Assembly: GCA_038230415.1 (NCBI GenBank)
Contig: JBBRNH010000086.1
Span: forward strand, 1-26,053
Reading direction: 5' to 3'
DNA from: JBBRNH01 sp038230415
GTDB lineage: Bacteria > Bacteroidota > Bacteroidia > Cytophagales > Spirosomataceae
DNA length: 26,053 nucleotides
The notes below the pieces were generated by a model that saw only the letters and a list, made by a program, of their open reading frames with translations, searched no databases and had not been told where the DNA came from. Position numbers and translations under genes: made by a program. Each line of letters opens with the position of its first letter. Positions within the stretch are counted from its first letter, which is position 1. Positions 10,001 through 16,264 of this stretch are shown here, piece after piece.

Positions 10001-10136
10001 ACTGAAACCGATGAAGTCTATCGTTCGGATCGGGGCCACCAACCTGTTTGGCAAGCCCTACATTCAGGCGTATGCCAGCCCGGCTATCGGTTCTACCTAT
10101 TACCTGAGCCTGACCTTTGATGAGTTGCTGAACTGA
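7062..10136 (+). CDS. TonB-dependent outer-membrane receptor with CarboxypepD_reg-like domain
   Basis: The 1024-aa outer-membrane transporter is energised through TonB/ExbBD. A signal peptide (LLLVFCLFSFGAMAQ) leads into a CarboxypepD_reg-like domain (LSGKITDAVSKNTLAGVSI to SVGYES, about residues 34-105). Next come a TonB-box-like VTLGQEVVVSASR stretch, a plug domain (about 135-245; VNLRGFGSTGNPRTVQLIDG, VEVLAGAASALYGPNAIQG) and a 22-strand-type barrel ending in YYLSLTFDELLN. No susD homologue follows, so it is an orphan receptor of unknown substrate rather than a polysaccharide-utilisation SusC. Residues about 687-783 are an Ala/Gln/Val-rich low-complexity insert inside the barrel, just before KFRPERVASYEIGYRG, a conserved strand. 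A possible -7 element (TATTTTGC, 7009-7016) lies 46 bp upstream, which is weak support only. Confidence 0.93.
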   Translation: MNQVFTHVLTNQLRHRLLLVFCLFSFGAMAQTNLSGKITDAVSKNTLAGVSIAIKGKVLGTITDTKGSFSLQTTTPTPFVVVVSSVGYESQQFTITGSRSDLNIDLKEQVTLGQEVVVSASRTEEEILKSPVSVEKIDIRGLQNAPTPSVYDALANLKGVDFATQGLLFKSVNLRGFGSTGNPRTVQLIDGMDNSAPGLNFPTDNIVGIPDLDLASVEVLAGAASALYGPNAIQGLILMNSKSPFDYQGLSANVKAGIMSASNRDVVNTGYYDASIRYAKAFNNRFAFKLNFSYIRAKDWQATNYDNLNLGGNADPNRILGTKLNYDGANTYGDEFTANIKSVGQTLITNKLLPAAAAGLLPDVNVSRTGFLERDLVDYNTKSIKFNGAAHYRITDKVELIGQLNYGNGTTVYTASGRYALRDFSLTQAKLELRGDNFTLRAYTTQERSGKSYTAGLLAIAMGEAIKPSSTWFGQYTGAYVQAVSAGQSADAAQVTARGVADGGRPVPGTDAFTSLLDTYRNKPISEGGGGFQDRSNLYHLDAVYNLKNQIKFAEVLVGANYRRYILASAGTLFADQAEGRNGKIAINEFGGFAQIAKSLFNDHLKLTASGRYDKNQNFDGQFTPRLSAVATFGDQNIRVSYQTGFRIPTTQNQYIDLKTPQARLIGGLPEFDTRYNLATAYTLQNVQAAGAIIGANGASKPFQDQVIAQLTAAVLPQVQAAVQAAVTAQVQAAVAAGQIPAANAAAAITAGVTAALPGEVAKVVAANAPAAIQGAAINTGVAALKTYQVQKFRPERVASYEIGYRGLVAKRLFVDAYGYMSRYTNFLGSVTLIKATASVAPGLLPLASGVFGSSATRDVFSRPANSNEDITTSGWGLGLTYQLKKGYTLAANISNNNLDNFRKTDEVQFDYFNTPKYRYNLTYGKRPTSNTPIGFSVNIKHQDEFIWQGFGVPSDPSVPFFSNTTVPAITNLDAQVSYKLKPMKSIVRIGATNLFGKPYIQAYASPAIGSTYYLSLTFDELLN

Positions 10137-10147
10137 TACACTGCTCA

Positions 10148-10244
10148 CCGTTGGCTGAAGCCAACGGCAACGGGTGGAAAGTCCCGTTGGGACTGGTAGT
10201 CCTGAAAGGACTTTTCATTCATTGCCGTTGGCTTCAGCCAACGG
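10148..10244. repeat. 97-bp four-hairpin palindromic element
   Basis: The outer arms 10148-10170 and 10222-10244 are perfect 23-bp inverted copies, and each arm is itself palindromic (CCGTTGGCT-GA-AGCCAACGG and its mirror). Between them are two further hairpins: AGTCCC-GTT-GGGACT (10180-10194) and AGTCC-TGAAA-GGACT (10198-10212). The element could fold either as one long stem or as a chain of four hairpins. It sits between the TonB receptor and the T9SS protein gene and looks like a REP/MITE-type intergenic repeat. Confidence 0.8.
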
Positions 10245-10251
10245 TTTTTTT
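10225..10251 (+). terminator. Rho-independent terminator after the TonB receptor gene
   Basis: The stem CCGTTGGCT / AGCCAACGG (10225-10244) has a 2-base centre and is followed directly by seven T residues (10245-10251). It is the distal hairpin of the repeat element and is well placed to end receptor transcripts, 88 bp after the stop codon. Confidence 0.7.
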
Positions 10252-10345
10252 ATGCCCAACCTGCAACGTGCTTGCCGGATACTTCGTACTTTCGTTATGC
10301 GTTAATCAGTCAGCATACACGATGCTCCCTGCCCTGCCCTTTTCC

Positions 10346-12025
10346 ATGAAACAGTCTGTACACGTCGGTACGCTTATTTTTCTGTTTGCCGTTGCGCTGC
10401 TGTCTACCCGCGCTGCCCGCGCTGATCACATTTATGGCGGCCACCTCACCCTGCGCTATACCGGCACACCCGGTCAGTATGAGCTGTCTATGCTGATGGT
10501 TTTTAACCGAAATCAGATGGTAGGACCACCTTCGGTCTACGAAGAGCCGATGGTTTTTATTTTTCGCAAACGCGACAATACCCTCATGCCACAGGGGTTT
10601 CCAGTGCTAAGGCTGACGAATACCACCGACCTCACACCCAACAACTCGGCCTGTGACCGGCAACGGCCATTGGCCCTGTCATACCTGAAATACAGCAAGG
10701 TGATAACCCTGTCGGCTGCCCAATACAACGACCCGCAGGGCTATTACGTAATTTGGGAACGCTGCTGCCGGAGCGGTGGCATTACCAACATGGTGAACTC
10801 CGGCACAACGGGCATGGTGTTCCGGTTAGATTTTCCGGCGGTAACGTCGGTCAACTCATCACCCGATTTTGTGCCCCCCCCGGCAGAATATGTCTGCATC
10901 AACAAACCCTACACGGCTGATTTTAAGGCAACCGATGCCGATGGCGACCAACTAACCTACGAATCGGTGAACCCATTGGGGGGTTACACGTCAGCGGTTC
11001 CGGGCAATAATTCTGGTTCGGGATTGTCGCGGGCTTCGTATCCGGCCATCAACTGGGTTGGTGGTTATTCGGCCACCAACGCCATTCCCGGCAGCCCGGC
11101 CCTGAGCATCAACGCCACTACCGGCCTGCTCACGGTGAAACCGAACCGGCTGGGGATTTTTGCCTTTACGGTGCTGGTGCGCGAGTTCAGAAACGGCACA
11201 GAAATCGGGCAGGTCCGGCGCGATTATCAGTTTCCAGTCGTTGACTGCGCGGCCTACCAAAACCCGCCCCCGCTCATCACCTACACCGGACGCGACTCGA
11301 CCCAGATTGTTCGCTGCGACAATTCACCCATCACCCTGACCATCGCCCGCGACACCACCTTTCGGTATCAGTGGCAACGCAACGGCGTGGTTATCAGTGG
11401 GCAAACCGGATTCTCGCTCACCGTGAGCGATACGGGGCGGTACACGGTCCTCAAAAAATTTATTATCCCTTGCGGTAACGACACCGTTTCGAAGGCCGTG
11501 CAGGTGTTGCCGGTAACGCCCCCGGTTGCCAAAATCTTTGCGAACCGCACAGAACTGGTTTTTGCCGCCGATACGCTCTGGCTGCGGGCCTTAACCCAAC
11601 CGCCGTATCTGCAATATACCTGGACGGGGAGCGGAGCGGCACTGCCCGGTCAGCGAAACCGCATCTGGGTTGCCAACGATGCCGGCTTATACCGGCTGCG
11701 GGTCTCGACGTTTAACAACAAATGCCCGGCAGAAGATACCATTCGTGTCACGCGCTTCACCCGGCTATATGCGCCAACGGCCTTCACGCCCAACGGCGAC
11801 GGGCAGAACGACACCTGGAAGATCGAAAACATTGGCGACCTGACCGACACCGAAGTCGCCGTGTTTGACCGTTGGGGCAATCCGGTGTTTTATTCGCAGG
11901 GATACGCCCAACCCTGGGACGGGCAAAGCGGCAAAAGCGGCAAAGTACCGGCGGGGATTTATGCCTACATCATCCGGGTTCCCAACCGAGACCCGCAACG
12001 CGGCAGTGTGCAGGTGATTTATTAA
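10346..12025 (+). CDS. T9SS type B sorting-domain extracellular protein
   Basis: The 560-aa secreted protein starts at the ATG at 10346. This start gives a standard signal peptide (MKQSVHV, then a hydrophobic core ending STRAARA) and mature DHIYGGH. The frame stays open upstream into the palindromic repeat, so earlier starts are unlikely, although the in-frame ATG at 10322 is possible. The N-terminal domain carries FIFRKRDNTLMPQG, YYVIWERCCRSGG, YVCINKPYTADF and ATDADGDQLTYES, shared with the product of 22512-24791. An Ig-like segment follows (FRYQWQRNGVVISGQ, SDTGRYTV). The last 85 or so residues are a gliding-motility-type C-terminal domain (YAPTAFTPNGDGQNDTW, VAVFDRWGNPVFYS, PAGIYAYIIRV), the type B signal for T9SS export to the surface. 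Its role is unknown; adhesion or matrix functions are typical guesses. Confidence 0.88.
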   Translation: MKQSVHVGTLIFLFAVALLSTRAARADHIYGGHLTLRYTGTPGQYELSMLMVFNRNQMVGPPSVYEEPMVFIFRKRDNTLMPQGFPVLRLTNTTDLTPNNSACDRQRPLALSYLKYSKVITLSAAQYNDPQGYYVIWERCCRSGGITNMVNSGTTGMVFRLDFPAVTSVNSSPDFVPPPAEYVCINKPYTADFKATDADGDQLTYESVNPLGGYTSAVPGNNSGSGLSRASYPAINWVGGYSATNAIPGSPALSINATTGLLTVKPNRLGIFAFTVLVREFRNGTEIGQVRRDYQFPVVDCAAYQNPPPLITYTGRDSTQIVRCDNSPITLTIARDTTFRYQWQRNGVVISGQTGFSLTVSDTGRYTVLKKFIIPCGNDTVSKAVQVLPVTPPVAKIFANRTELVFAADTLWLRALTQPPYLQYTWTGSGAALPGQRNRIWVANDAGLYRLRVSTFNNKCPAEDTIRVTRFTRLYAPTAFTPNGDGQNDTWKIENIGDLTDTEVAVFDRWGNPVFYSQGYAQPWDGQSGKSGKVPAGIYAYIIRVPNRDPQRGSVQVIY

Positions 12026-12068
12026 GCCTGATTGCACCTCAGCAGTGTACGGCCCCATAAAAAAGCAG

Positions 12069-12239
12069 TTACTCAACCAGTTGTGGTGATCCCTGACTCT
12101 CCAGACGCGATTGCTTTGCTAATTCGACAAAGTTGACGGGCTGTAACAGCACCGGGCGTAGGCCAGATTTAACAGAGGCAGAGGCAAAGGCTTCCCGAAC
12201 AAACGGAAAGAGAATGGCATTCCTGTTGAGTTCTTGGTA
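12069..12239 (-). pseudogene. SecB-family chaperone, C-terminal remnant
   Basis: Read on the minus strand, about 55 codons up to the TAA at 12069 resemble the end of SecB-family chaperones: NRNAILFPFVREAF, then LRPVLLQPVNFVELA, matching the SecB pattern (L/F)FPYxRE...L.PVNF. The rest of the domain (about two thirds) is missing. Upstream of about 12239 the frame runs antisense to transposase sequence, so the gene was probably cut by insertion or deletion involving that element. The open frame continues to an ATG at 12275, but those residues are not SecB-like. SecB proteins hold unfolded exported proteins, and solitary ones sometimes partner toxin-antitoxin pairs. The fragment is unlikely to function. 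Confidence 0.6.
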
Positions 12240-12581
12240 ACACCGGGTAAGGTTCATGACAACGTAGCCCTGCAAGCAATGGCTGTTGATTTGCCCCCAT
12301 CGAGTGACTTGTACGGGGATTCAGCTTATCTAAACCAGGAACAAAAAGAGTGGCTGGCCTCTGAGGGCATCCGGCTCAAAGCCGCCACCAAAAACAACTC
12401 GTTGGTCAAGAACACGTGGATTGAGGAATTGGAGAACAAGTATTATCGAAAAAGAGTGGAAAACACCTTTGCCGACCTTACAGCCAAGTTTCCTAAAAAG
12501 ATTCATGCTGTGACTTCTGAAGGGTTATTGCTAAAAATTCTGCTTTATGTCATAATGATTATTCTTGACAAGCAGTTCTAA
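12213..12581 (+). mobile_element. DDE transposase C-terminal fragment (IS982-like)
   Basis: The open frame reads NGIPVEFLVTPGKVHDN from about 12213, before the nominal TTG at 12234. It continues with LYGDSAYLNQEQKEW (a DDE-type Asp region), then KRVENTFADLTAKFP with a catalytic-type Glu, and a hydrophobic C-terminus ending at TAA 12579-12581. About the first half of a normal transposase is absent, so the copy is dead. The arrangement resembles IS982-type enzymes, but I cannot confirm the family. The sequence just after the stop (about 12583-12604) may be the surviving right terminal repeat; with no left end it cannot be tested. The element separates the SecB remnant from the broken small gene. 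Confidence 0.65.
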
Positions 12582-12593
12582 TCACTACGCAAC

Positions 12594-12999
12594 TTGCATT
12601 CGGTATTCAAATTGTGGATGACCGACACGACACCCCCAAAAGAGAAACGTATTATCGTTGTCGGCACAACAGCAGCAGGTGACTATCTGGGCATCGTACT
12701 CATCAATTCAGAGAGAAACCGCTCCGGCGGCCCGGTGGAACGTACAGCGAAACCCGGCCATCTACGATTGGCAGTTGTTCATGCAGGCCGATGAGTGTCT
12801 ATTTCTGGATCACGATAGCTATGCCGATTGTACCCAACTGCGTGAGATACCCAAATCATACATCGTTAGCGAAGTTTTAAACAATCTCCAACGAGCATTG
12901 GGCGAGGTGCCTGACGATCTGTTCAACGAAATACGCACCCGCGTTAAAAACGCACCAACCATATCCCCAAAGATGCGTAAACGATTCGGGTTGATCTAA
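12594..12999 (+). pseudogene. Small protein of unknown function broken by a frameshift
   Basis: Two overlapping frames together look like one gene. The first (from about 12600) reads VFKLWMTDTTPPKEKRIIVV, GDYLGIVLINSERN. The second takes over by about 12750 with NPAIYDWQLFMQADE, FLDHDSYADCTQL and a C-terminus SPKMRKRFGLI, ending at TAA 12997-12999. The join requires a one-base shift somewhere in about 12715-12750. The start codon is not convincing: the TTG at 12594 lies in what may be the end of the transposon, so the N-terminus was probably lost to the insertion. The combined sequence of about 130 aa recalls a small uncharacterised family with an INSE...DHDSY.DC pattern, perhaps PemK-like in fold. 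That is from memory and tentative. Confidence 0.5.
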
Positions 13000-13036
13000 A
13001 CGAAGAAGGCACTCATATTGAGTGCCTTCTTCGTTT
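12998..13036. terminator. Bidirectional hairpin terminator
   Basis: Perfect 18-bp arms (12998-13015 and 13019-13036) flank a 3-base TAT loop, with AAA at one end and TTT at the other so that each strand reads into T residues. It lies exactly between the converging broken small gene (stop at 12999) and the res gene (stop at 13052), and probably ends the mod-res transcript. Confidence 0.75.
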
Positions 13037-13051
13037 ACGTCCGTAACCTTG

Positions 13052-16000
13052 TTAAGCCAGAATCACTTTCACTATCTGGTCAATGTACCCGCCTTTTGAT
13101 GATACGTTTCCGCCGATAGGTATCTCGTACACGTGCTGTTGGGCCGCGTAGTCGTGCAGAGACGTACCGACGGGCCGTTGCCAGCGTTCCAGACCTGCTT
13201 TCTGCAAGTCGCCGTTGGGGTCGAGGATGAACGAGTTCAGGCGCAAATCAGGGTTGCCAATTTCGGTCTGTAACTCGTCCAGCTTCTGAAACAGTTGAAT
13301 CTTATCACTCGACCAGCCGCTGTCTTCATTGCGCAGGCCGTGCGGGTCGATGAACGTCAAAAACTGCTTGCTGCCGGTCTTCTCTTTTATCCACAGCATG
13401 AAGTCGGGAAAGAAGCCACCCGACGCTTCAAAGTAGAAGCCGAAGCCTTTGCCCCGACTCAGATTTCGTAACAGGTAGAAATCATAGTCCCCGTACCCGT
13501 TTGTGGCTTTGTTGCCAATGAACAGAGTTAAGTTCTGTACAAATCGCAGCTCACCGCCGTTAAGACCAGCGGGCGTTATGCGTTCCATGACCGGAATGCT
13601 GTTAGCCGTTAGAGCCTTCTGATGCCCTTCGTCGGCCAGTAGTGGCTGATACAAATGGGCATTTAGCCAGCCATTTACCAGCGTCGCATCGGTCTCCATT
13701 CGGGCCGGATAGCCGGGCTTTACGAGTAAGTTGCTGATACGTTGTAGGGTCGCGTCGATACCAGCTAATGCGTTACCGATGGCATCTGTCGTCATCACCT
13801 CTACCGACCACGATAAGTCGTTGAGGTTGCTGTTCGTTTCGTCCAGCAATGCTGTTTGTAGATACTGGCCCTCGTATGCCCGTAGCCGCCGTTTATAGAC
13901 GTTTTCCATATACTTCTTGCATAGCGAGAAGGTCAGTTTTTGCAGTCGGTCAACGTCGGCTACCGACTGAATCTGTAACTTCTCATCGGCGATGATCTGG
14001 TGCCGAATACCCGCAAACAGGCTGGGCAGGCTTTCGCGGTCAATGTGCAGGTTCTTGTATTGCTTCTCGCGCCGGACCTGTTGCAACTGCCGGTAAATCA
14101 GGGGCCAGTCAATCCAACCCGTAAACGAATGCAGAGTAAACGCATGGCCTGTACTGACTACCTGACCAACCGCGTCGCCGACCGCTGAGAACCGCTTGCT
14201 GGCAAAGTCGAGGGCAATAGAAGGCATCGTAGGGTCAGCTTCGAGAGAGAAGATACCCTGTGTCTGAAACGCGGGTATGTTGGCCTTACGCTGCAAGGTC
14301 AGTAACTGTAACGTCGCCAGATTGTGCGTAATGACAGTCGGGAATGAAAACGTTTCTGTCTTCGTCGCGATGCCTTCCTTGTGCAGGTCTTCATTGAACC
14401 GGCGCATGTAATCGGCCCGCAGACCAAAAATGTTCAGCGTCTCGTTGAGGTGAATAGTAGCGGGCGCGTCGGCCTGATTCTGCGACCGTTTCAGCGAACC
14501 GTCCCTACCCCGCAGCCGAACACCCCGGCCAAACAACTGAATAATCTGCGCGCCTTTGGCCCGTCCGAAGTTAATTAATCCAATACCCGACACCCGGAAG
14601 TTATTCCAGCCTTCAATGAATTTTCTGGCCCCGATGAGCAGGTTAATCGGGTTGCTCGACTGATCGGATAACGCGCCGAATAAACTCTGACTCACCACCA
14701 CGTCGCGCATGATCTCGTACCCGTCGCCCAACGATGACTTGAATGTACTGACATCACCAATGTAAATCAGGCCAAAATAATGGTCAGACCCACGCAGCCG
14801 AAGACCAATTTCGGCATTGTTGTTTCGCAGGGTGTAGAGTTCCAGCGGCTCGGCAGTGGAGGAATTAAAAACCCGGTTGATGATGAGCGTATAGATAGCA
14901 TCGTCGGTCATGCACTCGCTGAACAGGTAATCTAAGCGGCTCCGGTAATCGCCCGGAAACAGCCCGCCGTTGTGCCGCAGGGCCGTTATCCAGCCCATGT
15001 ATTTGGTGCGGTCGGTGGTGAAGTCGAGAAAGAAATCCAGCACCGTTTTTACGTCGCTGATAACGTCGTCGTTCTCCCGTTTTTCCGTGCCGGTAGCCTT
15101 CGGTACCACCGAACTACCCACGAAGACCAGCAACGGGTTTTCGAGTTGGTAGGTCTGTATCAGGTCTGGCTGTTGGTAGAAGTGCAGTTTTTGCTGGGCA
15201 AACAGCAGCAGGTTCTGTAACAGGTACTGTCGTTTCGTGGTTTCGCCCGTCAGGTCGTTATCGCTCAGGTTATGAATCCAGTATGATTTGCCGTAGCCAT
15301 CGGCGTAAAACCGACCGTAGCTGTAATCAAAGGCAATACACCGGCTATACTCGGCCAGCAGGTCTTTGTCGGTAATCTGCCCGAACGTGGCACTGTACTC
15401 AAAGGCGAACCCCTGCCGACTGATCCGGTTGCGTACCTCCCGCCAAACGCTGTCTTCGGATTTACTTCCTTTGTGGCCCTCATCCACAAACAGGGCGTTC
15501 TGTTCCTCAAACTCAGCCACCGGAATCGTTACCCCACCAGAGCCGGTTTTTTCTAATTTCAACTTCGAGAGTTCAATCACCTTTACGCCGGGACCGTCTT
15601 TGTCCTCAGCATAGGGCGTAGCCAGCAAATTACTTTGGACCATCTCGCGCAGGTGCTGTTGGCTTAGTTCGTCGGACGGGGTGAGCAGAATCAGGTTTTT
15701 GATCGGCAATGCGTACTGCCGGATGTAGTGCCGCATCTGCAGGATGTTGAGGTGTAGCAGATACGTTTTGCCCGACCCGGTGGCGTTCCAGAACGCCAGT
15801 TTGTTTAATTCCTCCTCGGCAAAGGCGGGCAGGTTGCGCAGTTCCTTTTTGGGCGATTGCTGCCGGAACCGATTGAGCCGCGCCAGCCAGTCGGCTTTGT
15901 CGGCGTAGTACTGATTCAGATAATGCTCGGCAAAAAGGGCCGAAAAATACTGGTAGTATTTCAGGCTGATGGGCGCAACCCGACCCGCGTTGAGGTGGGC

Positions 16001-16213
16001 AAGGTGCCGAATCAGGTTCTCGTCGTATTGCTGGAGTAACGCCGGTGGTACCCGTTGCCCGGTGCGTACCATCAGGGTCTGAAATAGTAGCGACGACTCC
16101 GATTCGTCGGCCCTGAGTTCGTGCGTACTGAATGACTTGCGCAGGTCGGCAAAATCGCGAAACCCGAACTCTGCCAGCAGGAATTGAACTAACAGTAATT
16201 GTTGATTGAGCAT
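13052..16213 (-). CDS. res: Type III-like restriction subunit (SF2 helicase with nuclease-like C-terminus)
   Basis: The 1053-aa partner of the large Mod upstream. It has a SF2 helicase core: Walker A ATGSGKT (Lys about residue 149), motif II DEGH (244-247) in place of DEAH, a SAT-type motif EYSATFG, and motif VI-like QIIQLFGRGVRLRGRDG. The first 130 or so residues form an extra N-terminal region. Near the C-terminus, GGFFPDFMLWI (Asp about 937) followed by FLTFIDPHGLRN (Asp about 956) looks like a PD-(D/E)xK core in which the expected Lys is replaced (DPH), so cleavage is plausible but not proven. Expected role: ATP-driven translocation and cutting of DNA lacking the partner's methylation. 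The gap to mod is 51 bp and holds a hairpin (16227-16251). ATG at 16213; no clear ribosome-binding site. Confidence 0.85.
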   Translation of the reverse strand: MLNQQLLLVQFLLAEFGFRDFADLRKSFSTHELRADESESSLLFQTLMVRTGQRVPPALLQQYDENLIRHLAHLNAGRVAPISLKYYQYFSALFAEHYLNQYYADKADWLARLNRFRQQSPKKELRNLPAFAEEELNKLAFWNATGSGKTYLLHLNILQMRHYIRQYALPIKNLILLTPSDELSQQHLREMVQSNLLATPYAEDKDGPGVKVIELSKLKLEKTGSGGVTIPVAEFEEQNALFVDEGHKGSKSEDSVWREVRNRISRQGFAFEYSATFGQITDKDLLAEYSRCIAFDYSYGRFYADGYGKSYWIHNLSDNDLTGETTKRQYLLQNLLLFAQQKLHFYQQPDLIQTYQLENPLLVFVGSSVVPKATGTEKRENDDVISDVKTVLDFFLDFTTDRTKYMGWITALRHNGGLFPGDYRSRLDYLFSECMTDDAIYTLIINRVFNSSTAEPLELYTLRNNNAEIGLRLRGSDHYFGLIYIGDVSTFKSSLGDGYEIMRDVVVSQSLFGALSDQSSNPINLLIGARKFIEGWNNFRVSGIGLINFGRAKGAQIIQLFGRGVRLRGRDGSLKRSQNQADAPATIHLNETLNIFGLRADYMRRFNEDLHKEGIATKTETFSFPTVITHNLATLQLLTLQRKANIPAFQTQGIFSLEADPTMPSIALDFASKRFSAVGDAVGQVVSTGHAFTLHSFTGWIDWPLIYRQLQQVRREKQYKNLHIDRESLPSLFAGIRHQIIADEKLQIQSVADVDRLQKLTFSLCKKYMENVYKRRLRAYEGQYLQTALLDETNSNLNDLSWSVEVMTTDAIGNALAGIDATLQRISNLLVKPGYPARMETDATLVNGWLNAHLYQPLLADEGHQKALTANSIPVMERITPAGLNGGELRFVQNLTLFIGNKATNGYGDYDFYLLRNLSRGKGFGFYFEASGGFFPDFMLWIKEKTGSKQFLTFIDPHGLRNEDSGWSSDKIQLFQKLDELQTEIGNPDLRLNSFILDPNGDLQKAGLERWQRPVGTSLHDYAAQQHVYEIPIGGNVSSKGGYIDQIVKVILA

Positions 16214-16226
16214 ACGAAACAGGTTT

Positions 16227-16251
16227 CCCCTCTCCTGTTTTAGGAGAGGGG
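16227..16251. repeat. Hairpin between mod and res
   Basis: CCCCTCTCCT (16227-16236) and AGGAGAGGGG (16242-16251) form a perfect 10-bp stem around a 5-base loop. The flank continues TAGGGGTGAGG. This wording is familiar from dispersed repeats in Bacteroidota genomes (recollection, not searched). On the minus strand it sits in the 51-bp gap between mod and res, where it could attenuate res relative to mod. Confidence 0.7.
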
Positions 16252-16264
16252 TAGGGGTGAGGTC

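Noticed and set aside
10151..10345. N-terminal extension of the T9SS protein frame
   Set aside because: The extra 65 residues are translated palindromic repeat and spacer, and they would place the signal peptide internally; the ATG at 10346 is better.
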